Shown here piece after piece: positions 12,590-25,277 of a stretch of 64,000 nt of DNA. How positions within the stretch are numbered: position 1 is the stretch's first letter; each line of letters starts with the position of its first letter. Source of the stretch: Cyprinodon diabolis (lineage: Eukaryota; Chordata; Actinopteri; Cyprinodontiformes; Cyprinodontidae); the NCBI GenBank assembly GCA_030533445.1, contig CM060072.1:16809267-16873266 (forward strand), written 5' to 3'. Position numbers and translations under genes: made by a program. The notes beneath the pieces are model-generated. The model was not told where the DNA came from. It made no database searches and was given only the letters and a program-made list of their open reading frames with translations.

Positions 12590-13923
12590 TTTACACTACC
12601 CTCTGAAAACTGAACCGTGCCGAGTTCGGACCGAGCTTGGATCAATTAACCGTGCCAAGCACAGTTTCTTATGACCATTTACACAAAACGCTAGCACGGC
12701 TCCTCGCCTCCTAGTGACGATCTACGGTTCTACTGCTCTCTAGAGGTAAACAAGCAAACCAACATGGTGGCGCACATAACATTCAGGAAGTTCTGTTTTC
12801 TTATCATTGTGATATTTCATTGTTTGCAGAGAGTCAGATGAAGAAGGCAGCATTCAGTGAATTTACTTGAATGAGCCGGCTTTTGGGAATTGGATACGAC
12901 AAACAATATTCTAATTATGTCATGATCTTGGCGCTGATTATTTGGTTTTTTCCTTTGCTCCTTGCTCCCCTGTCTAATTGGTTCTGCGGCTGATTATCGC
13001 CGATCATTTTCACCTGGTTCCTCTACCATTTAAGTTGTGTGTTTGCCTCCCATCAGCGCCAGGTTATTCGTGTGTTTTTGTGATACGTTCCCTAGCATTC
13101 TGTAGTCTGCCTGCTTTCCTGATATTGACCAGTTTTTTGCCCTGAGGATTTCGAGTTTTTGCCTTGCCCCTGTCTGCTCTGTTTGTCCTGTCTGATCCTG
13201 GATTCTACCGGCTTCTGAACCTGGAACTGTCTTCTGACTTCGGCCTTGGATTTCCCTTCTGGACTCTGTTGCTGCTCGACGTCTGCTGTTCGCTCTCTAG
13301 GAACTCTGGGGGCGTCGCCCGCCGCAACTGCGGTCAAAGCTCCGCGAACGGACTGAACTTTGAATCAGGTCAGTGACTTTGCTCCAAGTCGTTTTAAGCT
13401 CCATATCCAGTCACTGACTTGTATTCTCCTATCCCTGCAGAGATCCGCCCCGCAGCAGACGAGCAGCCCCGCGCACCTGTTTGTTAATAAACGCTTTGAA
13501 CTTTCCCACTGCCTGTCTCGCCTCGAATTCTGGGTCCTACATTCTGAGATCATTACAAATTAGGGGTTACAGACTCAGGAAACAATGATGAATGTTGAGG
13601 TTCATCACATTGCTAAGCCAAATAATCACCAAAATTGTGTGGCAAGGTAGGGAAACTAGTATTTCTATGAATGTACAAAATGTCATGATTAAGTAGGCTG
13701 ACTGTAAGAAGATGATGCGGCCTGCTCATATGCTATTTGTTATCTGTGAACTGGGCCAGAACTGAACCATGCCGAGCCCTACTGATGAACTGGTACCAGT
13801 TTAGTGTGGTTGGGTTGTGTCTGGCGTGGTCTGGTTCCGTTGTGAGTGGCATTTACGCTAAACAGTTGTCTCAGTTACCATGCTCAGAACAGTCTTGGCA
13901 CAATTTCAAAAGGGTAGTGTAAA
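12590..13923. mobile_element. Non-autonomous DNA element interrupted by a solo LTR
   Basis: The ends are inverted: 'TTTACACTACCCTCTGAAAA' at 12590-12609 matches the reverse complement of the right end, where 'AGGGTAGTGTAAA' lies at 13911-13923. The similarity extends about 21 bp with one or two mismatches. Without the inserted LTR the element is about 690 bp and has no transposase ORF. Repeated 'GAACCGTGCCGAG'-like motifs occur near both ends (12611 and 13763). The superfamily is not clear because no target duplication could be fixed. Confidence 0.6.
12919..13557 (+). mobile_element. Solo LTR of an LTR retrotransposon
   Basis: The LTR begins TGTCATGATC and ends GATCATTACA, giving TG...CA ends inside a 10-bp imperfect inverted repeat. 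It is flanked on both sides by the identical 5-bp AATTA (12914-12918 and 13558-13562). A polyadenylation signal AATAAA lies near 13487. Length is 639 bp. No internal gag/pol sequence is present, so it arose by recombination between two LTRs. Ty3/Gypsy origin is likely from the 5-bp duplication and general layout, but is not proven. Confidence 0.85.
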
Positions 13924-14033
13924 TGACGCTTTTGTCAGCTAAAGCATATTTTCATGATTATAAGACATATGTCAAGGAGATTCTAGTTAGTTATTTCATG
14001 CATTTATCTGTCTTCATATGTTTGTCCATCAAA

Positions 14034-14416
14034 ACAGCTGCAGTTGATCCAAAACACTGCTGCCCATGTGGTTGTCACTAGCGCTTAGAAAGTAGGCTGT
14101 CTGTAGCTCAGAGAATAGACTTTAAAATCCTTCTGTTAGTCTATCAATCAATGCATAACAGATTTGTTGTCAATGTATCAACATTACCAGAACACAAAGG
14201 TGTTCTAGTTCTAGCCTTCTGTGTACACTCAGAACTAGAACCAAACAAGAAGAAGCAGCATTTAGTTCCTATGCTCCACTGATCTGGAACAAACACCTAG
14301 GGGTATTTTAAGTCAAAGTTAAAAATATATTTGTTTAGAACTCCCTTTGTGTTCATGTAAAGCACTTTGAATTGTCCTTGTACTGAATTGTGCTATACAA
14401 ATAAAATTGCCTTGCC
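14034..14416 (+). mobile_element. L2-clade LINE, 5'-truncated 3' end
   Basis: It opens with 'QLQLIQNTAAHVV', the start of the conserved block after the RT domain in fish L2 elements, and degenerates soon after. It ends with the characteristic tail 'AAAGCACTTTGAATTG...GTGCTATACAAATAAA' (about 14360-14404) and a short 'TTGCCTTGCC' repeat. Several stops make it non-coding. A second L2 piece covering the preceding protein region is at 50198. Confidence 0.8.
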
Positions 14417-16335
14417 TTTGTTCCTTTTTTTTATAGGCAAATAACATGATTGTACAGCAATAACAAACTTAAAGCCATCCCTGCAAACCTGCAAACCTTT
14501 TGAATGACAAGAGAGAGAAAAGAAGCAAGGTACAAGGTAAGCTATCTATTATGGTAGCTGGTCATACTGCCGTGATTGTAGACAGAGAAAAATAGCCAAT
14601 ATGAGAAATGTTAAATTTTCTAAAAAACAGAGATAAAAAAGAAAAAACAACAACTAAGAAGCCTTGATATCCTTAAAAGCTTTTGGACTCACTTGTCAGC
14701 TTTAATTTAGCCTGACTACTTCTTCATCTCTCTTGATTTGGCAACCTGCACGGCACTCTGTGAGGGAGGGAGGCTTTTTTGTTTTGTCTTACTAAGTGTC
14801 ATTACCTTTTACTTTCACCAGCTGCTCTGACAGCTGAAAGCAATAAGCAACAAATTTTTATTGATTAATCCTTTGACCTTTATAACAGATAAAATGTCTT
14901 GAAAACACTAGCTTTTTGTCAGAGACTTTTTCTTTTCATGAGGAATTTAATTTCTGTCCAAAGCATCACAGCATCAAATATCCTGAAGCCGTTTGCACTG
15001 GGGAAAAAAAAAAGAAAAGCATCCGTTGTCCAGGTTCAAGATGAGATGCATATACATATCAGATTCCCTGCAGATTTTCTTGCATTTTAAGTGTAAAAAA
15101 TCCCTTCTTTGGTTGACTAAGTGCATTAAGGGAAAATCTAATTATAGTGCATTTTCCGGTTTTGTGTTATTTTTTGGTTTTGTTTTTAGCTTTAGACCTG
15201 TGTTTCAAAGGAAGTGGTTGCCTTTTCCTTTCAGTGAATGTGATGAAAAACATGGGATGCCTAACGTTTGAATTCCAAGAAATATAACAAATAGGTTTAG
15301 TTAAAAAGATGTGCACTCGAAATTGAGTTTGAGAAATGTGTAAATGCACAACACAAAGTATAGCCATCTGTACAAATCGGCCTCTTTTATCTTTCTCTAC
15401 GTTTTCAAGCATAGGATCCAGAGATTTGCAGTCTGTTAAATGAGAGTCATGTCATTGCAGGTTCATAATATTTATCTGGAGGGCATACAATGCAAGAAGA
15501 AGCATTCTTTAGCAGTGCAGTTCCAACAACAGCAACCATAAGGGTATTCATGACTTCACCAGGGGGAGAAACTAGTGAAGATGCAGCCAAGTCTGGGAGA
15601 TGGAGGAAACTCCGGGGCAGACAAATGTATAAAACGCTGACTGAATGTTATTTGTTGACATTTACCCACAGAGGAGCCCAGATGTTTCCAGCATTACAGA
15701 GTAGCTTTTAACAGATTTTCATCCAGTGGCAGGAGAGGTGGTGGATTAAATACTTTCTTCGGTAAAGGGCAGAGCTGCAGCTTCTGCACATGAAATAAGC
15801 AAATATCTCAAACTAAACTAAAACACTTTCAGGCCTGCTGGCTAGGAAGTTTAAGTCACCTTCTATGGGTAGTTTGTTTACTTTTAAAACTGAATTTGTA
15901 TCTTTTTTTTATACTGTGTTTTTTTCAGTTTAAAGACTTTCTATAGACCAAATAATGATCTTCTTATCTTTGCAATCTGAATAGTTTAGCCACTGAAGAG
16001 CATATGAAGCAATTTCGAGACGTTTTAATATAAAAATATCCTGTAATGCCAAGATTTTGATTACATATTTGAATTGGTTGGACATGCGAGATTCCATTAA
16101 TCAGAAATTATTTTTGTTCAAGAAATATCACAGTGGTGAAGTGTAAATCAAATCAGACGTCAAACCAGTGGCAGCTGGCCAATAGAGAAACACCCAATGA
16201 CTGGACATAAAAAAATATATATACATTGATGACATATTTCCGCCCTAGGGTGCATAAATCTTTGCCATCTGACTCTTGTTAAAAGTTGTACCTGCGCAAC
16301 AACTCCTCTGCAATACAAAGGTATAGGAGGGCTCT
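14417..16335. other. Non-coding stretch
   Basis: No recognised gene or repeat. A 73-codon ORF (15490-15711) has some GC-rich codons but no flanking splice signals that fit and no family resemblance. Confidence 0.5.
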
Positions 16336-17024
16336 GGGCGCAGCTCTGGTGGTGTCGCTACCTGATCCGTCCCAGAAGCACGATCTGTTCTGCGCATGCG
16401 CCATAAGCTCATTTGCGCATGCTCTTCCAGATATACATCTGGGTCGTCCTCGGTTTTATTTTGTTAAAAAGACCTAAATTACGTTTGCCTTCCCCAAAAA
16501 TAGTAAAAGTACTAAACTGTAATGTGTTAAAGGTTAAGATGCCTTAAAATCCTGTTTTATCACTCGTCTCTGCCCGATCTCCATCAGAAATGGGATCCTA
16601 CGCTACTTCCGGTGGCTAACTTTTTCTGCTTTGGATTTAAACATAAATCTAGTCTTTTTGAGTTTTTATGTTTTTGTTTCGTTTTAATCTTATGCTATAT
16701 AGTGCGTAATCTAAAGAAAGAAACAACCTAAAATGCAGATAAACATGGTTTAATCATATTTTGCCATCTGCTCTGAGCATGTCGGGTAATGACGTCAGAG
16801 AAGCAGTTTAATGAAGAAAATATAAAAAGCATAAACATTGTCTCACAAAAGTCATAAAACATTTTTTAAAGATGTGTATTAATATTCTTTAGTGAGTTAA
16901 GGATAGAAATAAGAAGTTTTAGTTCCATAATTACATTATCTATGGACACCCGGATGTATTTCTGTTCGTGTATTTGCAGGACGGACCGTGCTTCTGGGAC
17001 GGATTGAATAGTGACAATGCGCCC
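16336..17024 (+). mobile_element. Dispersed non-autonomous element, copy 1
   Basis: Inverted ends share 'ATCCGTCCCAGAAGCACG' (about 16365-16382 and its complement near 16982-17009), with outer 'GGGCGCA' on both sides. The interior matches copy 2 at 26743-27335 over most of its length in the same orientation, for example 'AGACCTAAATTAC', 'GTGTTAAAGGTTAA' and 'TTTAAACATAAATCTAGTC'. No ORF is shared. It contains a TGACGTCA palindrome at 16790-16797 and, near the left end, a TGCGCATGCGCC motif at 16391-16402. Superfamily undetermined; target duplication not resolved. Confidence 0.75.
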
Positions 17025-18595
17025 CTAGCTGACAGGAAGTGTATTTGCTCACCACGTCCCGCCACAGCGTAGATGTTTTGCGGGTGATTGACAGGTCAAG
17101 TCGCGGGGGTTGGAGACGCATTGGAGAAAGAGAGAAATGGTGCAAGAAATGTCCTTTTCCAGGACCTGGTTTAGCAAGAAGTCTTTGGTGGCAGCATGTA
17201 GCTTTATTCTCCTTTCCCTGCCTCCTTTTTTCAAAGGCCAGGATCAGATCCAGCATGGATAAAGACAGCTAGGACTGATTTAAAGCACCTTTTAGCAAAG
17301 GCAAGGAAGAATGGACAATCTGGGATTCACAATAGGTGTGTGACACAATATTGGGCCATGCGAAACACAGATTTAGGCCAACCTTCACAAACCCTCAGAA
17401 GGGCAAGATTTATGTAAAAATAGTAAACCTGTTCATGAAATTATGTTTTGTTCTTATAAAGTTTTTTTTATAATGTTTTTTGTTGTTGACATTCATATAA
17501 ATATACTATTTTATAACTTAGAATACGTTTGATTGTTTTTTGGTGCACGTCTATTTTGAATTTATAGATTATTGATTGTCAGCTTTAAAATCCTATTTTT
17601 ATTGAGCACAATGGCACTACAGCACCACATTTTGTAGTTTTTTGAAGGATAAATATACTGCAGTGTTGATCAAACTAGTAAATAATGAAATCATATCTGA
17701 ATACCTTTTGAATAGAAAAGAAAAAGCCAAACAGAGCTAAAATATACACCACAAGGTCATATGGTTTTTGTTTGTTTTCTTAAAAGCAAACAATCTCAAA
17801 ATTTGGATAACGCAGGATGAAAATAATCAAAGGCTTTGGTTTTGCAGGGGCCATGCAGTGAAAAAAGTTCCTAAGTATCTATTAAAAGGTAGAAATCTGC
17901 AGCATCCAAATAGAGGAATGAAGCACATAATTGACAAAGTGAAGTGTGCAAAAGTTACAGAAAAAAAAAAGAGATTCTAACAGTCCTGTGGTGCCTTGTG
18001 GGTAAAAATCATCCATAGACCCCCAACCCACCCACCCACAGACACGCTTTCTCCTCATTTTCTTCTTTTTCGTCCTTCATATCCTCAGGATGTTTTCAGG
18101 CTGCAAGCTCAATGAGTTTTATCATTCTTCTCCTCGGGGGACTTATTCCAGTTTAGAATCATTGATACTGATTACCCCGAGCCCTGTCATATTGATTTTT
18201 GAGATTTATTGTAGGCCAACACTCTAGCAGAGGTCCCTGGCCCCTGTGTCCCTGCGTTGAGAGTCATTTGTTAAACACTCTCCCTTCCTGACAAGGACTG
18301 GCCCCAACAACACATGAACTGGCATAAACAGCTAAAGGGTGTTTTTTGTGTTCATTAAAAACACCTAAAATAAAATAAAACCAAAAAAACAATTAGACTA
18401 AGTCATAAAATTCAGACAACAGTTTTCCTATTTAAAAACTCTATCATTGATTTTTGAAAGCTAACCAAATGGCCAAACAAAAAGCAAACAGTAGCCCTGA
18501 GTCAGTATCCTCTTGGCCAGTCCTTGCATACGTTATGTCCAAGGCAACAACCTAAACCTGTAAGTATATCATTTTGTGTCCGTGTGCCTAACCAG
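17025..18595. other. Non-coding stretch
   Basis: A locally GC-rich segment (17025-17270) adjoins the element's right end. Nothing else was recognised. ORFs are short and look random. Confidence 0.5.
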
Positions 18596-18596
18596 A

Positions 18597-18720
18597 GGCC
18601 TGTACCACAAAGGGAGTTCAACCTAACAGGATTACTCCCAGCTTATCCAGTCTAACCAATCCACCACAATGGCAATCAGGATAAGTGGTACCACAGAGCT
18701 GGTCATTAATCTGTGAACAC
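18597..18720 (+). mobile_element. End of a 'GGCCTGTACCACAAAG' DNA element
   Basis: Begins 'GGCCTGTACCACAAAG' at 18597 and repeats a related 'GGTACCACAGAGCTGG' at about 18687-18702. The same two-motif layout is seen in the copies at 39309 and 60383, so this is probably another, diverged member. The right limit is not known. A Harbinger- or ISL2EU-type origin is a guess from the terminal motif. Confidence 0.45.
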
Positions 18721-21700
18721 GCATGTATAAAGAGGTGGGTTTCTCCTGTTTGCTGCTAAAACTATGCAAACTTGTGTGATTTTCTTTATGTGAATAATAT
18801 GATATTTCACAGAAATCCAGGTATGGACCCACCGGCAATGGCATTTTGTACAGTGCAAGTGGCCAGGAGAGCTGATGAATGAATTCATTAACTGCATTAG
18901 GGCACTGAACACTTGATGGACAGCTGGACAGGCTGTTTTTCCTGAGCCGCTCAGCATGCCCAACTACATAAAGGTGCCGGTTGCATAATATCGCATGGCG
19001 ATACAGTCTGTGATACAGCGAGGGCTGCGCACCTGCGGGTCACAGAACCAACACGTGCTTCTAAGATCTAGGGTATATATATATATATATGCCAGTCAGG
19101 CCCCTGAAAACCTGTTACTCTTATATAAGAAATTGTCATAATGATCTAAAGGAACTTTTCCTCTCTTTGCGCTCTGTTTATTTTCTTTTTATTTAGCTTC
19201 ATATATCAGTTATACAACTAACAAGTTAATGCCAGCGATGTATAAGAATTTATTTAGGAAGAAAAAAATACAGAATAGAAAAAGGTTGCGATGTCTAAAT
19301 AGAGTTAAAGAAAAATAAAGTAAAATGAAATTTATTTGTCAAGAACTTTCAAGTACTTTTATTGTGATGTTGTTTTGTTGAAATAATTGTTGCACTCGGC
19401 AACAATTATTTCAACAATTAAATCCGGTCTTCATTGATCATGGTTCTAATCCCAGATTCTACCTGTTTGATTTCTCTACTCTTCTTTACATATTTCATGC
19501 CCCATTTAAGAGTCCATACATACCTTTCATGTAATAAAATCTAAAAACTTTCCCTGGTCTCGTCTTTTGCAGATCTTTTCTCATTTATTTTGATATCTTA
19601 AAAATTAAGTCTGCAGATAAAACCTGGATAAAAACCTGGAAAACCTGAAGCTTGCAGGAAGGAGGGTGTAAAAGAAGAATGAAGACAGGGAAGGGCAGAG
19701 GAAAACAAAAAAAATTGGGTAAAAGTCAGAAGACACAAAAACTGTCTTTTTCTATTGCACATTTTGAAAAGGGAGATGGAAACAGTTTTTGTTTTATCCC
19801 CTTTTCCAGTATGTAGGGAACTTTAACAAGACTGATCATCTGTTTTGCTATCGGCATCTTCCCGGATGTTCCTTTAATGTTTGTAAACATGTCTCAAAGC
19901 AACATCTTCATTACTAGCTAACATGTTAACATAAGAACAACTTGCCCAGTCGCAACACAGTCATTAAAACTTTCCTCCATTACTGATCTGTGGTCCGTTC
20001 TAGCTTGCAGCCTCTTTTTCCTGTTTATCACAGCCATGCCTTATAACTTAATCTGGACGACATTAAGCTTTGCACCCTTTTGTTTAATATGGCTCAAACC
20101 AAATGGAAACAGCAAATTCACATTATCCTAACTTTTAAAAGATTGCTTCAAATTTGCATTTCTGTTGGATGGAAACAGCTAATGAAGTGCACAAAGAAGT
20201 TAAGGATACAGGGACAGAAGAGACATAAATTTGACCCGAAGAGAGATAAGAGAGGGACAACAATGAATGAAGGACACCAATAAAAAAGACAGAGAACCAG
20301 GAAGAAATTAGAAAAAGTAAATAAGGATACTCAGAGGGTGGGAAAAAATATGGTGTAGGGAATGAAGGAAGGGAAGTCCAAATTAGGCAGGATAAACAAA
20401 TAAAGGATGGAAGCACCATAATGGTACTGAAATAATTTATAAGACAATGAAGTAAACCTGCCTGCAGTTAGGAGAAAATGCCAGACCTTCTTCCATTGCT
20501 TCTTTGTTGACTTCTGATGCTCATATTGTTGGCGTTTCAGATAAGAAGGGGCAGCCTTCACTCCCCTTGGGCATCAGTGAGCCATGTCCACCTCTCACAC
20601 AGTGGTTCCCTCATGGTCCACCTCTGCCACCACTGTTTGACTCTTTGTCAGACTTGTTCAAGTGCTTCCTGTCGCTAATACATCAGCTGCCAAAAGCGTC
20701 CCACCCACTAGCAGCAGTCGAAATGATGAGATAATCAGTGACATAATGTTATTGTTTGGATACAAGAAAAACTGTTTTCACTAAAGCCTAAAAAAGACCC
20801 TCATAAATCCATTGTACAAAACTGAAGCTCTAAATGCCAGACAGCAAGGATGGAGTGAAATAAAATTATTCTGTGGAATAAAATAAAACATGTGTTGTTT
20901 ATCCACATGGTGGGAATGTCAGATTTGGACACGAGAAGATGCTACTTTACTTCATGCTGACACAAGAGTGAAGCCTGCATGAGATCAATCTCGTTTGTGG
21001 TTTCTGTGGGTATCACGACTCTTTTTTTTTTAGATAAGAGAGTCAATACTCCAACTGTCATTTATTAGAACAATAAAATCCTTTTTATTTTATTTTTTTT
21101 ACGCTTGTATATACAGGTGCATCTTTGCACAGGCACAAATCAGTGACTGAGAAGATTACGTGTTGATTCGTTTAAATCTTATTATTTAAACTGAGAATAT
21201 TATGGACTTATTTATTTGTCTCATGCAAACTGTAACTACATTAAAAAACATTTCTTAAGCTATCATTTTTTGATGTATATTCAAACCTTTCAACTTCAAC
21301 AGCAGCCCAACACAGAAAGCTTTTGATGACATGTTTTCCACGATAAGGCCCATAAATGTCTGCAGTAAAGATAAGCAAGAAGCAGTTTTCTACGGAGGTT
21401 AGAATTAGCATGAAGTTTAGTTTGCTTTATTGGAATTTGTCCTTTTATATACATACTTTGTAGCAATTCCACTACAATCATTTAACATCTAAGAGCGGTG
21501 CAGATCAAAAACTCCAGTGGCAGATATTATCTACACTGTGATTTGAAAAAATCTTACTACCAAAGGGAGTGAAAATGAGACATTTTGATAGAAATAGGGA
21601 TTTCGGTGCGTCTTAACAGAGTGACAGGTTGGAAAGACAAGAACAAAAGCACGAGAGAGGCTACAGTTGAATCCCATCATTTGGTAAAGAGAATTATTGA

Positions 21701-24700
21701 CTAATGTTGCACTTTCAACATTTTCCTGAAAGATACGTCCAACTAAATCAGGGCGGTGCACTTAATTGCATATGCAATGTAATGATATTTTTCTTAAAAA
21801 GCAGTTTTCAAATTGCAAAGGCATTAGAATTAACAAGAGTGGGGCAATTGTCTTACCCCAACCCTTTAGGTGGCAGTACTACAGTTAAAATGGGTTTTCT
21901 GCCACACAGAAGGAAAGGGGTTGCAGCTAGCACACAGACCCGTACATGCAAGCTGGAAGTAAGCACTTTTCCATGTAATTTGCGAAGTCTTGAAAATGAC
22001 TCTGGACAAGAGAGGTTTTAGCCCATTAAAACAATAAAACCCTGGAGCTAGACATGTACATTGTATGTTTTAGTTAATGCAGAGAAAAAAAAATTACATT
22101 TTAACTTTTAATTTTGGTTTCAAAAAACGGCAAACCGTAAAGCCCCACAGGAAATTGATCTCATGCCAAGAATGTGTAATACCCGCAAATATTACAGAAA
22201 TCTCAAGAAATCCATCTGGCCCATCTTCCACAGGCCTCAAATTAGCATATTCAATGTAATGAATTTTAAGAAGTTTTATTGTTAAAGCTTACTCTGCCCA
22301 AACAGAAAGTAATTTTAGAGTGCAAAGTTTTATCTGAAGGAAGAACATGACATATGGAAGAGGTTTCTATTGATACAGGAAACCAAAGTTGAGATATTTG
22401 GAAAAGTGTTAAGGCTGGAGATTCAGTAATACCATAGCTGTATAAGGAGTTGCTGAGGAGGGCAGTACAAACATGACACAGGCAGGAACTTAATGAATCA
22501 GAATTTTGTTTGAAAAATTGGAACAAATAAAGATAGTAAACAGGAAGGTACATCAACAATGAACAAACAGCTATGAAACAGCAACGTTATTGTATGTTTC
22601 GTACCATGTCCGTTGGTGGTGCTGTTCTTTTTACATCTCTTGTAGTGTCCGTATAATCCGTAAAACTCCCTGCATGATTATAATAAAGTAATCTATATGC
22701 ATAAAACAAGCGGAACATTATATGGCAATAGCCGTACTGCTCCACTTGTGAAAGTAAAATCTATTGGGCTTTTTTTGGCATCAAGACAATATTCTTATTG
22801 CCACATCGCCAGACAGAACACTATTAAAAAAAAAGAAAAAAAGAAAACAACCTATGGATAACAAATGACTCAAGTTTTCAATGTAGAATCTGACCAAACT
22901 CCAGGATCTCTTGGATCTCTTCAACAGATGACCCAAAAGTAATGGTATTCAGGCTTAATCTACAGGGTAAACCTTGGAGCAAACTAAACGGAGCCAATTA
23001 GCACAAACATATCAAAGAATATAATGTACAGTGGTGGAGGGAAGATGATATACTGTTTGGACACCCTGCTAGTACTTATTCGACCATTAAGTCCCATGTA
23101 GACCAATTTATTCTAAGGTGAATAGGGAGGTCATCTGCATGAAACATGAGGTTTTGCAATTCCACAACATTATGTTAAAACAAACAAAACAAAAATAAAT
23201 AAAGAAAGTGTGTTATTTTGGGGGAGTCAAACTCCAGACCTCACCCTTACAGCATATTGATTTGACAACTAAGAGTACTTTGCTGAAACAGGCGGCTTTT
23301 AATGGTTTTTGTACATTCTGAACATAAAACTGTATTTCAATGTTTGTTTAGACAGAAGGTTAAATTGCAAATGTGTCTAAAATGTTTACTAAGCTCTTGG
23401 TTGGGTGGGGTCTGAAGTTTAACATGCATGATAGGACTTTAAGAGACAGAAAGATATGAACTTTTACTGTGCATAAAAGAACAAAGCAAACACCAGATAC
23501 TAAATTGAAAACACCAAACTTTAGATTTAATCCATGTTCACACTGCACATTATAAATGTACATAATCAATGTAAATTTAAATTGATCTTTCATTATTATG
23601 TCTTAAATTAACCTCAGGATTGTGGATTCTAAAATGTATTGACCATTAATATACTGTATACTGACTATGATGACTATGGGGGTTGATTAAGATAAGTGGT
23701 CTAATTATCTGGAAGATTCATGCATTTATTGTATACCTGTTGAGATTTGTGTGCCACCTTGGAAATGCAGTCTCATATTTAATATTTGCATTTATTAAAA
23801 ATAGATTCATAAAAAATAAACATTAATTGAACAACATCCAATAGTTGTGGCCAAATTAAACATATTAGAGTTTGACAAATGTAATGTAACCTAACCCACA
23901 ATAATTCCAAGTCTTTAGCAGATATCATATGGATTATACATTGAAAAATGGTTTGCACACAAAAAGTTTATTTCTTCCTAAAGTAAGAGGCTGAAACATT
24001 TACTATAATAGATAAGAATTGTATCTGTCTGAACAAAAGTAGAAATTGTCAGTTAATTCAAAGGAAAGGTACTGCTGCTGTCACTAAGAAAAAGGGGCAG
24101 ACGTGAGAGAAATCAGCATGTAGCAGAAAACTGTCAGCAAGAGAAAAATGAGGAACAATAGACTCAATGAAAAGTGGCACAAGTTTTGTTGTTTTCTCAG
24201 ACAGGATCATTACACTGAAAATAATCTCATGTTCTGAATAAAAAAAGAAGATTGGCACAATTACTTGTCTTCTGACTTTGTAATGTTTGATGGAATTGGT
24301 TTATTATGGTAATCGATGCTCTGCAAGATCATTTATTTATGGACTTTACAAGGTTCTGGAAACTTTTTTAAGCCCAAAAGGATAAAGCATTTTCATGATT
24401 TCTCTTTTTCTCTTACTGAATTTATGCCAAGAAACTAACTTTCTAGTTTTTATCGTTAAAAAAAATAAAAAGTTAAGAGCTACTCAGAAAAAAGATATAC
24501 AGTATACATTCAAACAGTGTATGAATGATGAGAAGTGCTTGAATTTCTTAGTTATATCATTGATGGAAATTTTGGACCAGAACATCTTCAATATCCACCA
24601 AACTGATCCAATTCCTTACTCCCTCAGATTTGCACATAGCTTGGACACTGTTATGCAATATATCAACAAGTCATTTAGTACATTATTAATATTATTCATT

Positions 24701-24789
24701 TTTAGGTATTTTTTTCTATTTTTATCTACAGGTTTGGCTTGGTTTTCACAATTATTAAGCAATTAGAACAATTTGAAGGAATCTATTAA
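18721..24789. other. About 6 kb without a recognisable gene
   Basis: Contains a short TA run (19075-19090), a strong hairpin (19375-19417, listed separately) and a GC-rich ORF preceded by an acceptor-like site (20543 onward; see findings). The rest is AT-rich unique-looking sequence. Confidence 0.5.
19375..19417. repeat. 19-bp perfect inverted repeat with 5-nt loop
   Basis: The left arm TTGTTGAAATAATTGTTGC (19375-19393) pairs completely with the right arm (19399-19417) around ACTCG. Not part of any recognised element. Confidence 0.9.
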
Positions 24790-25277
24790 AGCTACAGTAT
24801 GTAATTTTCAGCGACATTTAACGTCCAGACTGCAGACCGCAGCAACATGAACATCTCCCCCCCACCGCTTCTCCCCCCCAACAATACGGCGAGCGTTACG
24901 GGACAAAATGTCTTCCACGACGTCCGCATCACCTACCTCCTCAAGTGATGAGGTTTGTTTACATAGATAATTTTAATACTGCCATCTATTGTTCAGTACA
25001 GTCTCAGTTCATCTCTCTCAACTTGCCGTAGTTACTTTCGAGCGTAATGGGCGATCTCTCAATCGCTAGTTTGTTGGCTCTGCGCTGCCGTAGCGCAAAG
25101 ATGTCTGCCTCCATGGCTGCGAGACCCGCTCCTATGTAATTATAAATAACGAATTCTAAGGCAAGGCAAATATTAAGGTTAAGAGGCTGAGCTCGTAGAT
25201 GATGATAAATAACATAGTTATGTATTATATATTACATTTCTGACTGTATATCCCTGTAATTATTACACACTGTAGCT
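24790..25277 (+). mobile_element. TTAA-flanked non-autonomous DNA element, long copy
   Basis: Starts AGCTACAGTATGTAATTTTC after TTAA (24786-24789) and ends TTATTACACACTGTAGCT before TTGA (25278-25281, one change from TTAA). The inverted ends cover about 17 bp. The first 70 and last 110 bp match the reverse complement of the shorter copy at 46852-47041. No ORF is shared. TTAA duplication with AG..CT ends suggests a Kolobok- or piggyBac-like superfamily, by inference only. Confidence 0.78.

Noticed and set aside
24395..24766. 123-codon ORF
   Set aside because: AT-rich codons (Phe, Leu, Ile, Lys, Asn), no domain seen; expected by chance in this composition.
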